Notes: a model not told the origin generated them from the letters alone. A stretch of 64,000 nt of DNA from G016756615 sp050958605 (GCF_050958605.1 NZ_JBJHDO010000001.1:744001-808000); one strand, 5' to 3'; positions 34,464 through 43,844 are shown, counted from the stretch's first letter. Made by a program: numbers and translations.

Positions 34464-35420
34464 CTACACCTGGGTCGTCCCGCCGCTTGCTACCGCATCG
34501 GAATTTCTGTTGCGTACCGTGGTCGATCCGAAGCGTGCCATGGTCTCCTCGATCTCCTCGCGGATCCACGCCTTGAAGTTCCGCACGTTCCGGCTCTCCT
34601 GCCGGTCGGCGGACGTGACCAGCCAGTAGCCGAGGCCGCTTTGCGCTCGCACGCCGAATGGGGCAATGAGGCGGCCATCGGCCAACGCGTCCGCCGCCAG
34701 CAATTGCCAAGCCAGCATGACGCCGTGACCGGCGATCACCGATTCGAGGCAAAGCAGGGGGTCGGTGAAGCGTGCGCCCGACTGCATCGGCACGGGCGGC
34801 ACGCCTGCCGCCTCGAACCAGCTGTCCCAGGTGATCATCGCGTTCTCGTCCTCGATCGCCCAGGACGTGGCAAGGTCCCTGATCTCCCTCAGCTTCGCCC
34901 CAATCGAAGGAGCGCAGACCGGGAAGATCTCCTGGGCGAGCAGCAATTCGGCGCGCATGCCCGGCCAATTGCCGCTGCCGAGACGGATAGCGACCTCGAC
35001 ATCGGATCGGTCGAGATCGACAAGTCCAGCCGTGGCGTCGATGCGCAGCCTGACACCGGGGTGTCGGGCGAAGTGACGCGAAAGGCGAGCGAGCAACCAT
35101 TTCGAGGCGAAGGCCGGGGCCACAGAGATAACGAGCGTATCGGATCTTTCGGTCTCGGCTAGCGCGATCGCCTGGGCCAGTTCGCGGAAGCCCGCGGACA
35201 GGCGGGCCGAGAACAGGCGCCCGAAATCGGTCGGAACGAGGCCGCCACGAGTGCGCTCGAAGAGCGGCCGGCCGAGCCGCTTCTCCGTGCGCTGGACCTG
35301 CTGGCTCACTGCGCTTGCCGAAACGCCCAGTTCTGCCGCTGCGGCTTGCAGCGAACCGCGACGCGCGACGGCTTCGACGACGCGCAATCCATTGAGGTGA
35401 AAGGCGTTCAGGCTTCTCAT
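34464..35420 (-). CDS. LysR-family transcriptional regulator (GcvA-like)
   Basis: The 318-residue protein has an N-terminal winged helix-turn-helix (ARRGSLQAAAAELGVSASAVSQQVQRTEKRLG at about 19-50) and a PBP2-type effector domain similar to GcvA-type regulators (QEIFPVCAP, GVMLAWQLLAADALADGRL). It is transcribed away from the 65-residue small gene. A perfect palindrome TTTAGA-3-TCTAAA lies directly before the start codon and is a likely autoregulatory LysR box. Confidence 0.92.
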   Translation of the reverse strand: MRSLNAFHLNGLRVVEAVARRGSLQAAAAELGVSASAVSQQVQRTEKRLGRPLFERTRGGLVPTDFGRLFSARLSAGFRELAQAIALAETERSDTLVISVAPAFASKWLLARLSRHFARHPGVRLRIDATAGLVDLDRSDVEVAIRLGSGNWPGMRAELLLAQEIFPVCAPSIGAKLREIRDLATSWAIEDENAMITWDSWFEAAGVPPVPMQSGARFTDPLLCLESVIAGHGVMLAWQLLAADALADGRLIAPFGVRAQSGLGYWLVTSADRQESRNVRNFKAWIREEIEETMARFGSTTVRNRNSDAVASGGTTQV

Positions 35421-35435
35421 TTTAGATATTCTAAA
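35421..35435. promoter_or_regulatory. LysR-type palindrome at regulator start
   Basis: TTTAGATATTCTAAA is a perfect inverted repeat (6-base arms) matching the general T-N11-A form of LysR-type boxes. It abuts the first codon of the LysR gene and lies 84 bases before the divergent small gene. Binding here could repress the regulator and activate the small gene. Confidence 0.55.
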
Positions 35436-35518
35436 GGCGGGACCCGCAATTTCTTGATTGAGAACGTATTTTCAAAAGAGGAAGGTAAGGCAGCTCTCAG
35501 CCATTGAGGAGATTGAAA

Positions 35519-35716
35519 ATGAAGATTTTCTCAGTTGTCTTGGAAGCGCTCCGCACCGACGCCCCGGTTCCATCGGAAGAGGAAAAGGCAGCCTGGCTGC
35601 GCGATCCCCTGTCCCATCCGGCTTTGGAAACCATGACGAGCCGCGAGCTGGCCGACCTGCCGTTCAGTCGCGGGCTCGCATCGCGGAGCTTTGCGCCGCA
35701 GCATTGCTGCAGGTGA
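35519..35716 (+). CDS. Small 65-residue protein divergent from LysR regulator
   Basis: A 65-residue acidic/neutral protein, MKIFSVVLEALRTDAPV followed by SEEEKAAWLRDPLSHPALE and MTSRELADLPF. GAGGAG is placed eight bases upstream of the ATG, which supports translation. The repeated pattern of short helices (DPLSHPALETMTSRELADLP) resembles other small proteobacterial proteins of unknown role. I do not recognise a named family. The divergent LysR gene with a palindrome between them makes it a likely target. Confidence 0.6.
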   Translation: MKIFSVVLEALRTDAPVPSEEEKAAWLRDPLSHPALETMTSRELADLPFSRGLASRSFAPQHCCR

Positions 35717-35803
35717 GCCGGCTGCCGCACGCAGTGGCTGGACCAGACGAACGGTCGTGCTGTGCTGCATTGCATCATTGCCGGGACACCCTATGGTCGG
35801 GCA

Positions 35804-36967
35804 ATGACCTGCCCGGCCTCGCCCTTCCGCCTCGCGCTCGGCGGCCTGATCGCCATGGCTGTCGCCATGGGCATTGGCCGTTTCGTCTACACGCCGATTC
35901 TTCCGGGCATGATGGAGGAAATCGGGCTTTCCGCGTCGGACGCCGGGGTGATCGCCTCGGCCAACTTTCTCGGCTATCTGCTCGGTGCCTTGGTTGCGGC
36001 GGGTGCCTGGGCTGGCGGTCATGAACGCCGGATCATGCTGGCTGGGCTGGCGGCCAGTGCCGCTCTCGCCGCGCTGATGGGCCTCACCACGGATCTGACG
36101 GCCTTTGTCATTATCCGCTTCTTTGCCGGTATCGCCAGCGCCTTTGCGATGATCTTCGCCTCGACCGTCGTCTTCAGCCACCTTGCGGTGGCGGGTCGCG
36201 CGGATCTCCAGGCGGTGCATTTTTCCGGCGTCGGATGGGGCATTGCCATTTCGTCGCTGACGATCGGCGCGCTGGTATTTGTAGGAGCGGCTTGGCCGGC
36301 TGGCTGGTTGTGGTCCGGCGTCCTTTCCCTGATCGGTTTCATGGCCGTCCTGCCGCTCATAGATCGCGGCCCCGCGATGGCGGGCATCGGGCTGCGCGAG
36401 GCGCCTCTGCCAAAAGACCGGGCCCTGATGAAAATGATCCTGGCCTACGGCATGTTTGGCTTCGGCTACATCGTGACGGCCACCTTCCTGATCGCCATAG
36501 TGCGGGAAGGGGAAGGCGGCCGCTTGCTCGAAGCGTGCGTGTGGTTGGCGACCGGACTTGCCGGCATTCCCTCCGTCCATTTCTGGAACGTGTTCGTGAA
36601 GCGCTGGAGCCTTACGGCCGCCTATGCGGCAGCCTGCTGCGTCGAGGCGTTTGGCGTTCTCATAAGCGTCGGGTTTGGTGGCGTGGCAGGGCCGCTGCTC
36701 GGAGGCGTTCTGCTCGGCGGCACCTTCATCGCCATCACGGCAATCGGGCTCCAGGCCGGCAGGCTTCTCGCGCCGCAAGCGCCGCGCCGCACCTTCGCTC
36801 TCATGACAGCCTCCTTCGGTGTAGGGCAGATCCTGGGACCGATCGTCGCCGGCATCGCCGCGGACAGGACCGGAAGCTTTTTCGTCCCTTCCCTCGGTGC
36901 GGCCGCAGTGCTGCTGCTCTCGGCCGCCATTGCCTGGTCGGCCAATTCGCGGGCCAGATCCGGCTAA
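35804..36967 (+). CDS. MFS transporter, YbfB/YjiJ family
   Basis: The 387-residue protein has about twelve membrane segments and the YbfB/YjiJ start ALGGLIAMAVAMGIGRFVYTPILPGM, including the characteristic GIGRFVYTP. Charged loops such as AGGHERRIMLAG occur between segments 2 and 3. The family's substrates are unknown (sugars, drugs or aromatic acids). ATG 35804 gives the family N-terminus; a GTG at 35762 is in frame. It probably stands alone, followed by a hairpin repeat. Confidence 0.9.
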   Translation: MTCPASPFRLALGGLIAMAVAMGIGRFVYTPILPGMMEEIGLSASDAGVIASANFLGYLLGALVAAGAWAGGHERRIMLAGLAASAALAALMGLTTDLTAFVIIRFFAGIASAFAMIFASTVVFSHLAVAGRADLQAVHFSGVGWGIAISSLTIGALVFVGAAWPAGWLWSGVLSLIGFMAVLPLIDRGPAMAGIGLREAPLPKDRALMKMILAYGMFGFGYIVTATFLIAIVREGEGGRLLEACVWLATGLAGIPSVHFWNVFVKRWSLTAAYAAACCVEAFGVLISVGFGGVAGPLLGGVLLGGTFIAITAIGLQAGRLLAPQAPRRTFALMTASFGVGQILGPIVAGIAADRTGSFFVPSLGAAAVLLLSAAIAWSANSRARSG

Positions 36968-37070
36968 AGCACGTCTTCCGAAAATGTTCAGCGGTTTCGG
37001 GAAAAAGACAGTGCGTTAATCAAGACGCTTCAGCGCGTTGCGTGAACCTTTTTTCACGCAACGCGCTGGA
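36968..37070. repeat. Rhizobial-type palindromic repeat with 16-bp hairpin
   Basis: After the MFS gene comes an element beginning CACGTCTTCCGAAAATGTTC...GGTTTCGGGAAAAAGACAGTGC, itself a loose palindrome. It is followed by a perfect 16-base stem at 37031-37068 (arms CAGCGCGTTGCGTGAA and its complement, loop CCTTTT). Similar sequences recur between genes in Mesorhizobium-like genomes. Here it may also serve as the terminator of the MFS gene. Confidence 0.65.
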
Positions 37071-37179
37071 GCGGCGCGCAGGCGTCGCGATCAAGTGTCG
37101 TTCCCTTTCGACACGAAGTATGACCTTATGCGCCGAGTCAGTCCGCTGCTGAACCGACCGCAAAAAGGGACCTGCAGAC

Positions 37180-38457
37180 GTGTTCGTATCCTTCTTCCCG
37201 AAGCCGAAGCTCTTCTTCATTTCCGCGGCCCTGTGGAGCCTCGCGGGTGTGCTCTTCTGGTTCTTCGTTGGAGAGCGCCTCGGGGCTTATTTCGGCATGC
37301 CGCCGGCACCGGCGGGCGAGCCTCCGATCTTGGGGATTCCGATCTTCTGGTCGAAGCCCTTCCTGTGGTTCTATATCTACTTCGCTTTCCTGGTGGGAGC
37401 GTTCTACGCATTCTGGGCGCTCTATTCTCCCCATCCCTGGCAGAACTGGTCGATCCTCGGATCGTCGGCGATCCTGTTCTCGACCTATGCGTCGGTGCAG
37501 CTTTACGTCGCCCTCAACACTTGGCGCGGCCCATTCTTCGACCTGTTCCAGAGGGCCATTTCCACCCCCGGATCCGTATCTCCAGGCGAACTTTATAGCC
37601 TGCTCGGGGTCTTCGCGGGGATTGCGTTCACGTCTATTGCGAATTTCGTTATCACGCGCTTTTTCGTGAGCCACTACATCTTCCGCTGGCGCACGGCGAT
37701 GAACGATTACTACATGGCCAATTGGGCCAAGCTCCGGCATATCGAGGGCGCGTCGCAGCGTGTACAGGAAGACACGATGCGTTTCTCAACCACGGTAGAA
37801 GGGCTAGGCGTGCAGCTCGTCGACGCCTTGATGACGTTGATCGCCTTCTTGCCGCTGCTCGCGCAGTTGTCGAGCCACGTCACTGTCCTGCCCATCGTCG
37901 GCGAGATTCCTTATTCGCTCGTGTTCGCCGCGATCTTCTGGTCCGTTTTCGGAACGGTGCTGCTCGTCGTCGCAGGCATCAAGCTGCCCGGGCTAGAGTT
38001 CAAGAACCAGCGTGTGGAGGCAGCCTACCGTAAGGAACTCGTCTATGGTGAAGACGATGCCGATCGGGCGCAGCCGCCGACCGTGGCGGAGCTGTTCGCC
38101 AATGTTCGGCGCAACTACTTCAACCTTTATTTTCACTACGCCTATTTCAATATCGTCCGGTCGGGCTACCTTCAGGCCGATGCGATATTCGCCAACCTGA
38201 TCCTCATCCCCACCATCGCGGCGGGCAAGATCACATTGGGCGTCTGGCAGCAGATCGCCACGGCCTTCAGCCAGGTCAGTTCGTCCTTCCAGTATCTCGT
38301 AATGTCCTGGCCGACGATCGTCGAGCTCCTCTCTATCTTCAAGCGCCTGCGTGCGTTCGAAGCCACGCTCGAGGGAGCGCCGCTGCCGGATCTCGACCGG
38401 CATTACATCGAACGGCAGCGGGCAGGCCTGCCGGCGGAAGACCAGGCGGTGAGCTAA
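37180..38457 (+). CDS. bacA: SbmA/BacA peptide transporter
   Basis: The 425-residue protein has about seven or eight membrane segments and no nucleotide-binding domain, as in SbmA/BacA. It shows FFPKPKLFF at the start, FWALYSPHPWQNWSILGSS near 85-103, YYMANWAKLRHIEGASQRVQEDTMRF near 177-202 and FEFKNQRVEAAYRKELVYGEDDADRAQPP-type sequence near 275. SbmA/BacA imports antimicrobial peptides and is needed in rhizobia to survive legume NCR peptides and to make very-long-chain lipid A. Translation starts at GTG 37180 with AAAGGGA upstream. Its last four bases overlap the end of the convergent deacetylase gene. Confidence 0.93.
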   Translation: MFVSFFPKPKLFFISAALWSLAGVLFWFFVGERLGAYFGMPPAPAGEPPILGIPIFWSKPFLWFYIYFAFLVGAFYAFWALYSPHPWQNWSILGSSAILFSTYASVQLYVALNTWRGPFFDLFQRAISTPGSVSPGELYSLLGVFAGIAFTSIANFVITRFFVSHYIFRWRTAMNDYYMANWAKLRHIEGASQRVQEDTMRFSTTVEGLGVQLVDALMTLIAFLPLLAQLSSHVTVLPIVGEIPYSLVFAAIFWSVFGTVLLVVAGIKLPGLEFKNQRVEAAYRKELVYGEDDADRAQPPTVAELFANVRRNYFNLYFHYAYFNIVRSGYLQADAIFANLILIPTIAAGKITLGVWQQIATAFSQVSSSFQYLVMSWPTIVELLSIFKRLRAFEATLEGAPLPDLDRHYIERQRAGLPAEDQAVS

Positions 38458-39452
38458 CCGCCGAGACCGGCTGCAGGTGCCGCGCCCGTCGAGGGCGCGG
38501 CGCGCTTGAGATAATCGAGATAGCTGACGCAGGCGACGTTCGGGCGCCTGCAGACATCCTCTGCGAAGCGCTCGAGCGCGCGCCAATAGGCGCCGTCATT
38601 CATCAGCGTGAAATGGAAGCCGAGCTGAAGGGGAATTCGTTTCCCTGCATATTGAGCTTCGAAGGCGGCGAGGAAGGCCTTGTATGTGCGGTTCTCGAAC
38701 ACGGCATCCTTGTCGGCCTTCTCCGTGCCGCCGGAATGGCGGACGAAGAGGTTGTAGTCCATCGCAATGACCTTGCGCTCCGATGGGCCTTCGGGGATTT
38801 GCGGCAGCGCGAAATGCATCATGCCGCCATTCTCCTTTGGCTCGGCTGGTCCACGCGAAACGCCGCTGGCGTCGTAAGTGAAACCGCGATTGGCGAGCGC
38901 CGCGAAGAGAGCCTTGTTCGTCGACAGATAGGGCGCGCGGAAACCATGGATTGCGCCGGTCGCGAAAGCTTTCCAGCCTTCCGGTTCCCCGCTTATGCCA
39001 TTGATCGTGTAGGCGTCGCGCAGAATCATGGAAAAGGCGTCGAACTCCCTGTCCCAATCCGCTCTGCTCCATTCCTTGCCGTCGAAATGGCCGCAGCCGT
39101 GGCTGGCGATCTCGTGGCCCTCGGCATGTGCGTTCCAGATCTCGGCGAGGCGGTCGGCAACCTCCCGCGTCGTGGCGGCGAACCCGACATTCGATCTTCC
39201 GGCGGCCCTGCCGGGCGCTTGGTAGTCGCGGCGCGTCTCGGGCGACAGCAGAAATACACAGGACAGAAAGTAGGTGAAGGTGGCGCCGGTGTTCTGCGCA
39301 AGCACCCGGCTGCGCCGCCATTGCGCAAGGTCGTGGGCTCCATCGAAGGAAATGATCACATACTGCGTAGGCTCAACGGGCCGAGCAAACGCGATGGGGG
39401 ACAGTGAAAGCAAGGCGCAGACGACGGCAAGAACGCGGGAGGCAATATTCAT
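38454..39452 (-). CDS. Secreted polysaccharide deacetylase family protein
   Basis: The 332-residue protein has a signal peptide (about 1-24) and a NodB-type domain. The first motif holds D37 and D41 (SFDGAHD); the zinc histidines are H118 and H122 (SHGCGH); a later motif RAPYLS supplies the usual arginine. It removes N- or O-acetyl groups from periplasmic polysaccharide or peptidoglycan-related substrates. It is convergent with bacA, and the two stops overlap by four bases (38454-38457). Candidate substrates are chitin-like oligomers, exopolysaccharide or peptidoglycan. Confidence 0.88.
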   Translation of the reverse strand: MNIASRVLAVVCALLSLSPIAFARPVEPTQYVIISFDGAHDLAQWRRSRVLAQNTGATFTYFLSCVFLLSPETRRDYQAPGRAAGRSNVGFAATTREVADRLAEIWNAHAEGHEIASHGCGHFDGKEWSRADWDREFDAFSMILRDAYTINGISGEPEGWKAFATGAIHGFRAPYLSTNKALFAALANRGFTYDASGVSRGPAEPKENGGMMHFALPQIPEGPSERKVIAMDYNLFVRHSGGTEKADKDAVFENRTYKAFLAAFEAQYAGKRIPLQLGFHFTLMNDGAYWRALERFAEDVCRRPNVACVSYLDYLKRAAPSTGAAPAAGLGG

Positions 39453-39598
39453 GGGGACCGGATTTGCAGGGCGGGAAACGATCGGGACCTAATGCCCGAA
39501 TGTGGCGAGATTGGATTCGAGGGATGCGATGCCGGCTGCTCATAGGCAATCGCGGGGCGGGACGATAGGATGGGTCGACTGTTCTCTTGGAGGAATCG

Positions 39599-40168
39599 AT
39601 GCTGCCGCTGATCCTGGGACTGATCCTTTTTCTAGGAATGCACTCCGTCCGCATGGTCACGCCTGCATGGCGCGACGGTCGCGTTGCGGCTATGGGCGAA
39701 GGACCCTGGAAAGGCCTCTATTCGCTCGTTTCCCTTGTCGGCTTCGTGCTCATTGTCTGGGGATATGGCAAGGCCTGGGCGGTGGCGCCGGTACTTTATG
39801 AGCCGCCGACATGGCTGAAGCACGTGGCGGCGCTGCTGATGTTCTTCTCCTTCGTTTCGGCGATGGTATCGGCCTTTCCGGCGGGCCGCCTCAAGCCCGC
39901 TCTCAAGCATCCTCTCCTTCTTGCCGTGAAGATCTGGGCATTCGCGCATCTTCTCGCCAATGGCGATCTCGCAGCCGTCATCCTGTTCGGCGCTTTCCTC
40001 GCCTGGGCAGTGGCGGATCGCATTGCGCTAAAACGCCGGAAAGCCCCCCTCCCGAAAGCCGGGCCGGCGAAGTGGGACGTGCTCGCGGTCCTGTCGGGCG
40101 CGGTGCTCTATGCCCTTTTCGTCTGGAGGCTGCATCTTTGGCTCATCGGCGTACCGCCGCTCGCGTGA
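39599..40168 (+). CDS. NnrU-family membrane protein
   Basis: The 189-residue protein has about five membrane segments and the NnrU hallmarks: GMHSVRMVTPAWRD near 14-27 and PLLLAVKIWAFAHLLANGDLAAVILFG near 106-131. NnrU proteins are linked to nitric-oxide or nitrate metabolism in some denitrifiers but are widely found elsewhere. ATG 39599 has GGAGG eight bases upstream. No denitrification genes are nearby. Confidence 0.88.
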   Translation: MLPLILGLILFLGMHSVRMVTPAWRDGRVAAMGEGPWKGLYSLVSLVGFVLIVWGYGKAWAVAPVLYEPPTWLKHVAALLMFFSFVSAMVSAFPAGRLKPALKHPLLLAVKIWAFAHLLANGDLAAVILFGAFLAWAVADRIALKRRKAPLPKAGPAKWDVLAVLSGAVLYALFVWRLHLWLIGVPPLA

Positions 40169-40290
40169 CCGGCCGAGCGAGATAACCCGGAATTTCCCGC
40201 GCTCCCCCTTCCATGCCGGCGAAATTCCGCTAAAACGGCGGCCGTCACCGATCCCGCGACGGGAAGCGGGATGTCTACGGTTGGATTCTG

Positions 40291-40956
40291 ATGTCGGACG
40301 ACAGCTTTTTTCGCGAGGTAAACGAGGAGATTCGCCAGGACAAGGCGAAGGCTCTCTGGGACCGCTACGGCGCTTTGGTCATCGGCCTTGCCGTTGCGAT
40401 CGTGCTCGGCACGGCGGCTTTCGTCGTCTACGAATATTGGACGGGGTCGCAGGCGAGCCGTTCCGGTGACGACTTCGCGCAGGCGCTGGCTTTGGCCAAC
40501 GAAGGCAAGAACGACGAGGCGCTTGCCGCGCTGAAGGCGCTCGAGGCCGACGGATACGGCGCCTATCCGGTGCTGGCGCGCCTGCGCGCGGCGACGGTCA
40601 TGGCCGAGAAGGGCGATTTCGCGGGAGCCGTGGCCGGCTTCGACGCCATTGCGAATGACGGCTCGATTGCGATGTCGATACGCGACATGGCCCGGCTGCG
40701 TGCTGCCTTCGTGCTCGTGGACCATGGTTCCTACGCCGATGTTTCCCAGCGGGTCGAACAACTCAGCGCTGACACCAATCCGCTGCGCCACTCCGCGCGC
40801 GAGGCGCTCGGTCTGTCTGCCTGGAAGGAAAGCAGGAACCAGGATGCGCTGAAGCTCTTCGAGCAGATTTCGGCTGACAATGCCGCGCCGCGTGACGTGC
40901 GCGAACGCGCTACGCTGATGATCGAACTGATCCGTGGTTCAGGCCCCGCGTCGTGA
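40291..40956 (+). CDS. YfgM-like tetratricopeptide membrane-anchored protein
   Basis: The 221-residue protein has a cytoplasmic N-terminus (VNEEIRQDKAKALWDRYG), one membrane segment near 28-48, and a periplasmic TPR-like domain (about 55-215), the layout of YfgM, a periplasmic chaperone and SecYEG-associated factor. It directly precedes the Der GTPase gene (three bases), as in many proteobacteria. The usual intervening bamB gene is absent, which is common in alphaproteobacterial loci. Confidence 0.85.
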   Translation: MSDDSFFREVNEEIRQDKAKALWDRYGALVIGLAVAIVLGTAAFVVYEYWTGSQASRSGDDFAQALALANEGKNDEALAALKALEADGYGAYPVLARLRAATVMAEKGDFAGAVAGFDAIANDGSIAMSIRDMARLRAAFVLVDHGSYADVSQRVEQLSADTNPLRHSAREALGLSAWKESRNQDALKLFEQISADNAAPRDVRERATLMIELIRGSGPAS

Positions 40957-40959
40957 GCC

Positions 40960-42390
40960 ATGGGTATAAAAGTCGCCATCACCGGCAGGCCTAACGTCGG
41001 CAAGTCAACGCTTTTCAACCGTCTTGCGGGAAGAAAGCTGGCGCTTGTCGACGATACGCCCGGCGTGACGCGCGACCGGCGCGTGCATCCCGCGAAGCTC
41101 TACGATCTCCATTTCGAGGTGATCGATACGGCTGGGTTCGAGGATGCCGCGGCAGCCACGCTGCAGGGCCGCATGCGTGCCCAGACCGAGATCGCGATCG
41201 ACGAAGCCGATCTCATCTTCTTCATGGTCGATGCCCGGGCAGGGCTCTTGCCTGACGACAGGACATTCGCCGAGATCGTTCGCCGTTCGGGTAAGCCCGT
41301 CGTGCTCGTCGCCAACAAGGCGGAGGCGCGTGGTGCCGGAACTGGCCTGCTCGAGGCCTGGGAACTCGGCCTTGGCGAGCCGGTGCCGATCTCGGCCGAG
41401 CACGGCCAGGGCATGCCTGACCTGCGCGACGCCGTCATCGGCGCGCTCGGGGAAGCCCGCGCCTTTGGCGAGGAGGATGAAGGCGAGAGCTTGCCCGCCG
41501 AAAGCGAGCCGCTGATAGGCGAAGACGTCGCCGATCCCGATGTCGAGACGCCCTATGACGACACCAAGCCCTTGCGCATCGCTGTCGTCGGCCGCCCCAA
41601 TGCCGGTAAATCGACGCTGATCAACACGCTGATAGGCGAGGAGCGCCTGCTGACCGGCCCGGAAGCCGGCATTACCCGTGATTCCATCTCCGTCGAATGG
41701 GAATGGCGCGGGCGCCGGATGAAGCTCTTCGACACAGCCGGCATGCGCCGCAAGGCGAAGGTCCAGGAGAAGCTGGAGAAACTGTCCGTCGCCGACGGGC
41801 TTCGGGCTGTCCGGTTCGCCGAGGTGGTCATCGTCGTGCTCGATGCGACGATTCCGTTCGAGAAACAGGACCTGCAGATCGCCGATCTCATCATCCGCGA
41901 GGGGCGGGCTCCGGTGATCGCCTTCAACAAATGGGACCTGATCGACAATCCGCAGGAAGTGCTCGCCGATCTTCGCGAGAAGACGGAGCGGCTTTTGCCG
42001 CAGGTACGCGGCGTTCAGGCCGTCCCCGTGTCGGCTGAGACGGGGCGCGGACTGGATCGGCTGATGGAGGCCGTGCTGAAGACCCACAAGGTCTGGAACA
42101 GCCGTGTTTCCACCGGGCGGCTGAACCGCTGGTTGGAGCGTGTGTTGACGCATCACCCGCCGCCGGCAGTGGCGGGACGGCGGTTGAAGATCAAATACGT
42201 GACGCAGGCGAAGACTAGGCCGCCCGGCTTCGTCCTCTCCTGCTCGCGGCCGGAGGCGATGCCTCAGTCCTACGTACGTTATCTCGTCAATAACCTGCGC
42301 GAGGCGTTCGACATCCCGGGTGTGCCCATCCGCGTGGCGCTACGCGCGTCGGAGAATCCATTCGCCGGAAAGGCGAAGAAGCGGAGTTGA
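40960..42390 (+). CDS. der: Ribosome-assembly GTPase Der (EngA)
   Basis: The 476-residue protein has two tandem GTPase domains. The first carries GRPNVGKST (9-17), DTPGVTRDR, DTAGFED and NKAE (the usual NKxD is NKxE); the second carries GRPNAGKST near 211, DTAGMRRKAK and NKWD. A C-terminal KH-like domain follows (LKIKYVTQAKTRPPGFVL). Der is needed for late assembly of the 50S ribosomal subunit and is essential in most bacteria. It is three bases downstream of the YfgM-like gene. Confidence 0.97.
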   Translation: MGIKVAITGRPNVGKSTLFNRLAGRKLALVDDTPGVTRDRRVHPAKLYDLHFEVIDTAGFEDAAAATLQGRMRAQTEIAIDEADLIFFMVDARAGLLPDDRTFAEIVRRSGKPVVLVANKAEARGAGTGLLEAWELGLGEPVPISAEHGQGMPDLRDAVIGALGEARAFGEEDEGESLPAESEPLIGEDVADPDVETPYDDTKPLRIAVVGRPNAGKSTLINTLIGEERLLTGPEAGITRDSISVEWEWRGRRMKLFDTAGMRRKAKVQEKLEKLSVADGLRAVRFAEVVIVVLDATIPFEKQDLQIADLIIREGRAPVIAFNKWDLIDNPQEVLADLREKTERLLPQVRGVQAVPVSAETGRGLDRLMEAVLKTHKVWNSRVSTGRLNRWLERVLTHHPPPAVAGRRLKIKYVTQAKTRPPGFVLSCSRPEAMPQSYVRYLVNNLREAFDIPGVPIRVALRASENPFAGKAKKRS

Positions 42391-42507
42391 CGAGCGGAAA
42401 GCACATCCCGTCGTCATTATCGTGCCCCATTCGGTCGCATTAACGCTCCATCAAGGTTAATGCACCATTGTCCTCTCCGGGATTGTGCTGCGTTCTGGAG
42501 AGTGCTC

Positions 42508-43689
42508 GTGCATCGACGACTTTTTGCGCGGCCGTTTTCGGTCGCTGAGCTGAAGAAGCCGTCTCTTTCGACAATCGTGGTTGGGCTTGGAATCTGGATC
42601 GGTTTTCCGACCGTTGCGGCCTATCAGGACATGACGAGCATGGTGTTGGGCATGGACAACCCCGCCGCTCGTTGGAGCGCCTATGTCGAAGAGGCGGTGG
42701 CGGGTTCCGTTCATTCCGCCGAGATGCCTTTCGCCGACGGTGATCTCAAGGCGGGTGCGATTTCCGGGGCGGGCGTGAATGCGCCCGGCGTCGGCAAGAT
42801 CGCGTTCCGGAGCAAGGGCGCCGCTTCGGAAAATACGCCCGACGAGGAGCGCATAACCCGTGCCGACAAGAAAGGACGGGTCGTCAAGATCGCGCCGGTG
42901 GCGCCTCCGAAAGCCTTCAGCGCCGGCTCCGTGCTTGAGCGCAGCAGTTCACTGATGGAGCCCCGCTTCGACGGCGGTCTCAAGATGGCATTTGCCACAC
43001 CGACGATCAAAGGCAAGGAAATCGAGATCGCCACGGCCTTCTACGTAAAGCGGAAAAAGCAGCGCGATCCAGGCATCTCGTCGGTGATCGCCGACCTCGT
43101 GACCAACGACAAGCCCGACGTTCTCGCAACGGCCTACGCCCCGGCCGCGCCTGACTATGCCAGGGCCTCGCCCTTCGAGACGCTGTTGCAGGACGACCCG
43201 GACAACGGACGTTTCATTCCGCCGGTCGCCAGCGGCGATCACGACTGGATGGCCACGCCTTTGCCGGCCTCCGTGTTCAGCAAGGAAGAGCAGAAATGCC
43301 TGGCGACCGCCGTCTATTTCGAGGCGCGCGGAGAGAATCCGAGAGGGCAGGCCGCAGTGGCGCAGGTGGTACTCAACCGTGTGCGCAACCCCGCTTATCC
43401 CAAGACGGTCTGCGGCGTCGTCTACCAGAACGACAATTGGCGTAACGCCTGTCAGTTCTCCTTCGCTTGCGACGGCATCAAGGACCGCATCACCAGTCCT
43501 TATCACTACAAGCTTGCCCAGGAAGTCGCCATGGCGGTGACGGCGGGCAAGATCTTCATTCCCGAGGTCGGATCGTCGACCCACTACCACGCAACTTACG
43601 TCCGGCCGCGATGGTCGCGGACGATGGAGAAGATGAAGAAGATCGGCCTCCACATCTTCTATAGGACCCACGGCGGCGGCTGGAGCTAG
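42508..43689 (+). CDS. SleB-type cell-wall hydrolase
   Basis: The 393-residue protein has an N-terminal membrane anchor (TIVVGLGIWIGFPTVAAY at about 22-39), a long variable linker, and a C-terminal Hydrolase_2/SleB domain from about 270: KCLATAVYFEARGENPRGQAAVAQVVLNRV, with the catalytic-type E in YFEARGE, and HYHATYVRPRW near the end. It is a lytic transglycosylase-like peptidoglycan hydrolase in the periplasm. I chose GTG 42508 because GGAG lies seven bases before it; ATG 42460 in frame would add 16 residues. Confidence 0.88.
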   Translation: MHRRLFARPFSVAELKKPSLSTIVVGLGIWIGFPTVAAYQDMTSMVLGMDNPAARWSAYVEEAVAGSVHSAEMPFADGDLKAGAISGAGVNAPGVGKIAFRSKGAASENTPDEERITRADKKGRVVKIAPVAPPKAFSAGSVLERSSSLMEPRFDGGLKMAFATPTIKGKEIEIATAFYVKRKKQRDPGISSVIADLVTNDKPDVLATAYAPAAPDYARASPFETLLQDDPDNGRFIPPVASGDHDWMATPLPASVFSKEEQKCLATAVYFEARGENPRGQAAVAQVVLNRVRNPAYPKTVCGVVYQNDNWRNACQFSFACDGIKDRITSPYHYKLAQEVAMAVTAGKIFIPEVGSSTHYHATYVRPRWSRTMEKMKKIGLHIFYRTHGGGWS

Positions 43690-43844
43690 GCATTTTCCGC
43701 GCGGCTCTCGGCGTCATCGCTGGAGATTCCCGCGCGGGATTCGGGCCAATGCTGGCGCCCCCGCATCGGGCGCACTATGTCGCACTTAGCCAACCGTTTG
43801 ATTTTCTTTCAGAAAATACATGTGGCAAGTCCTTCTTCGGCGGC

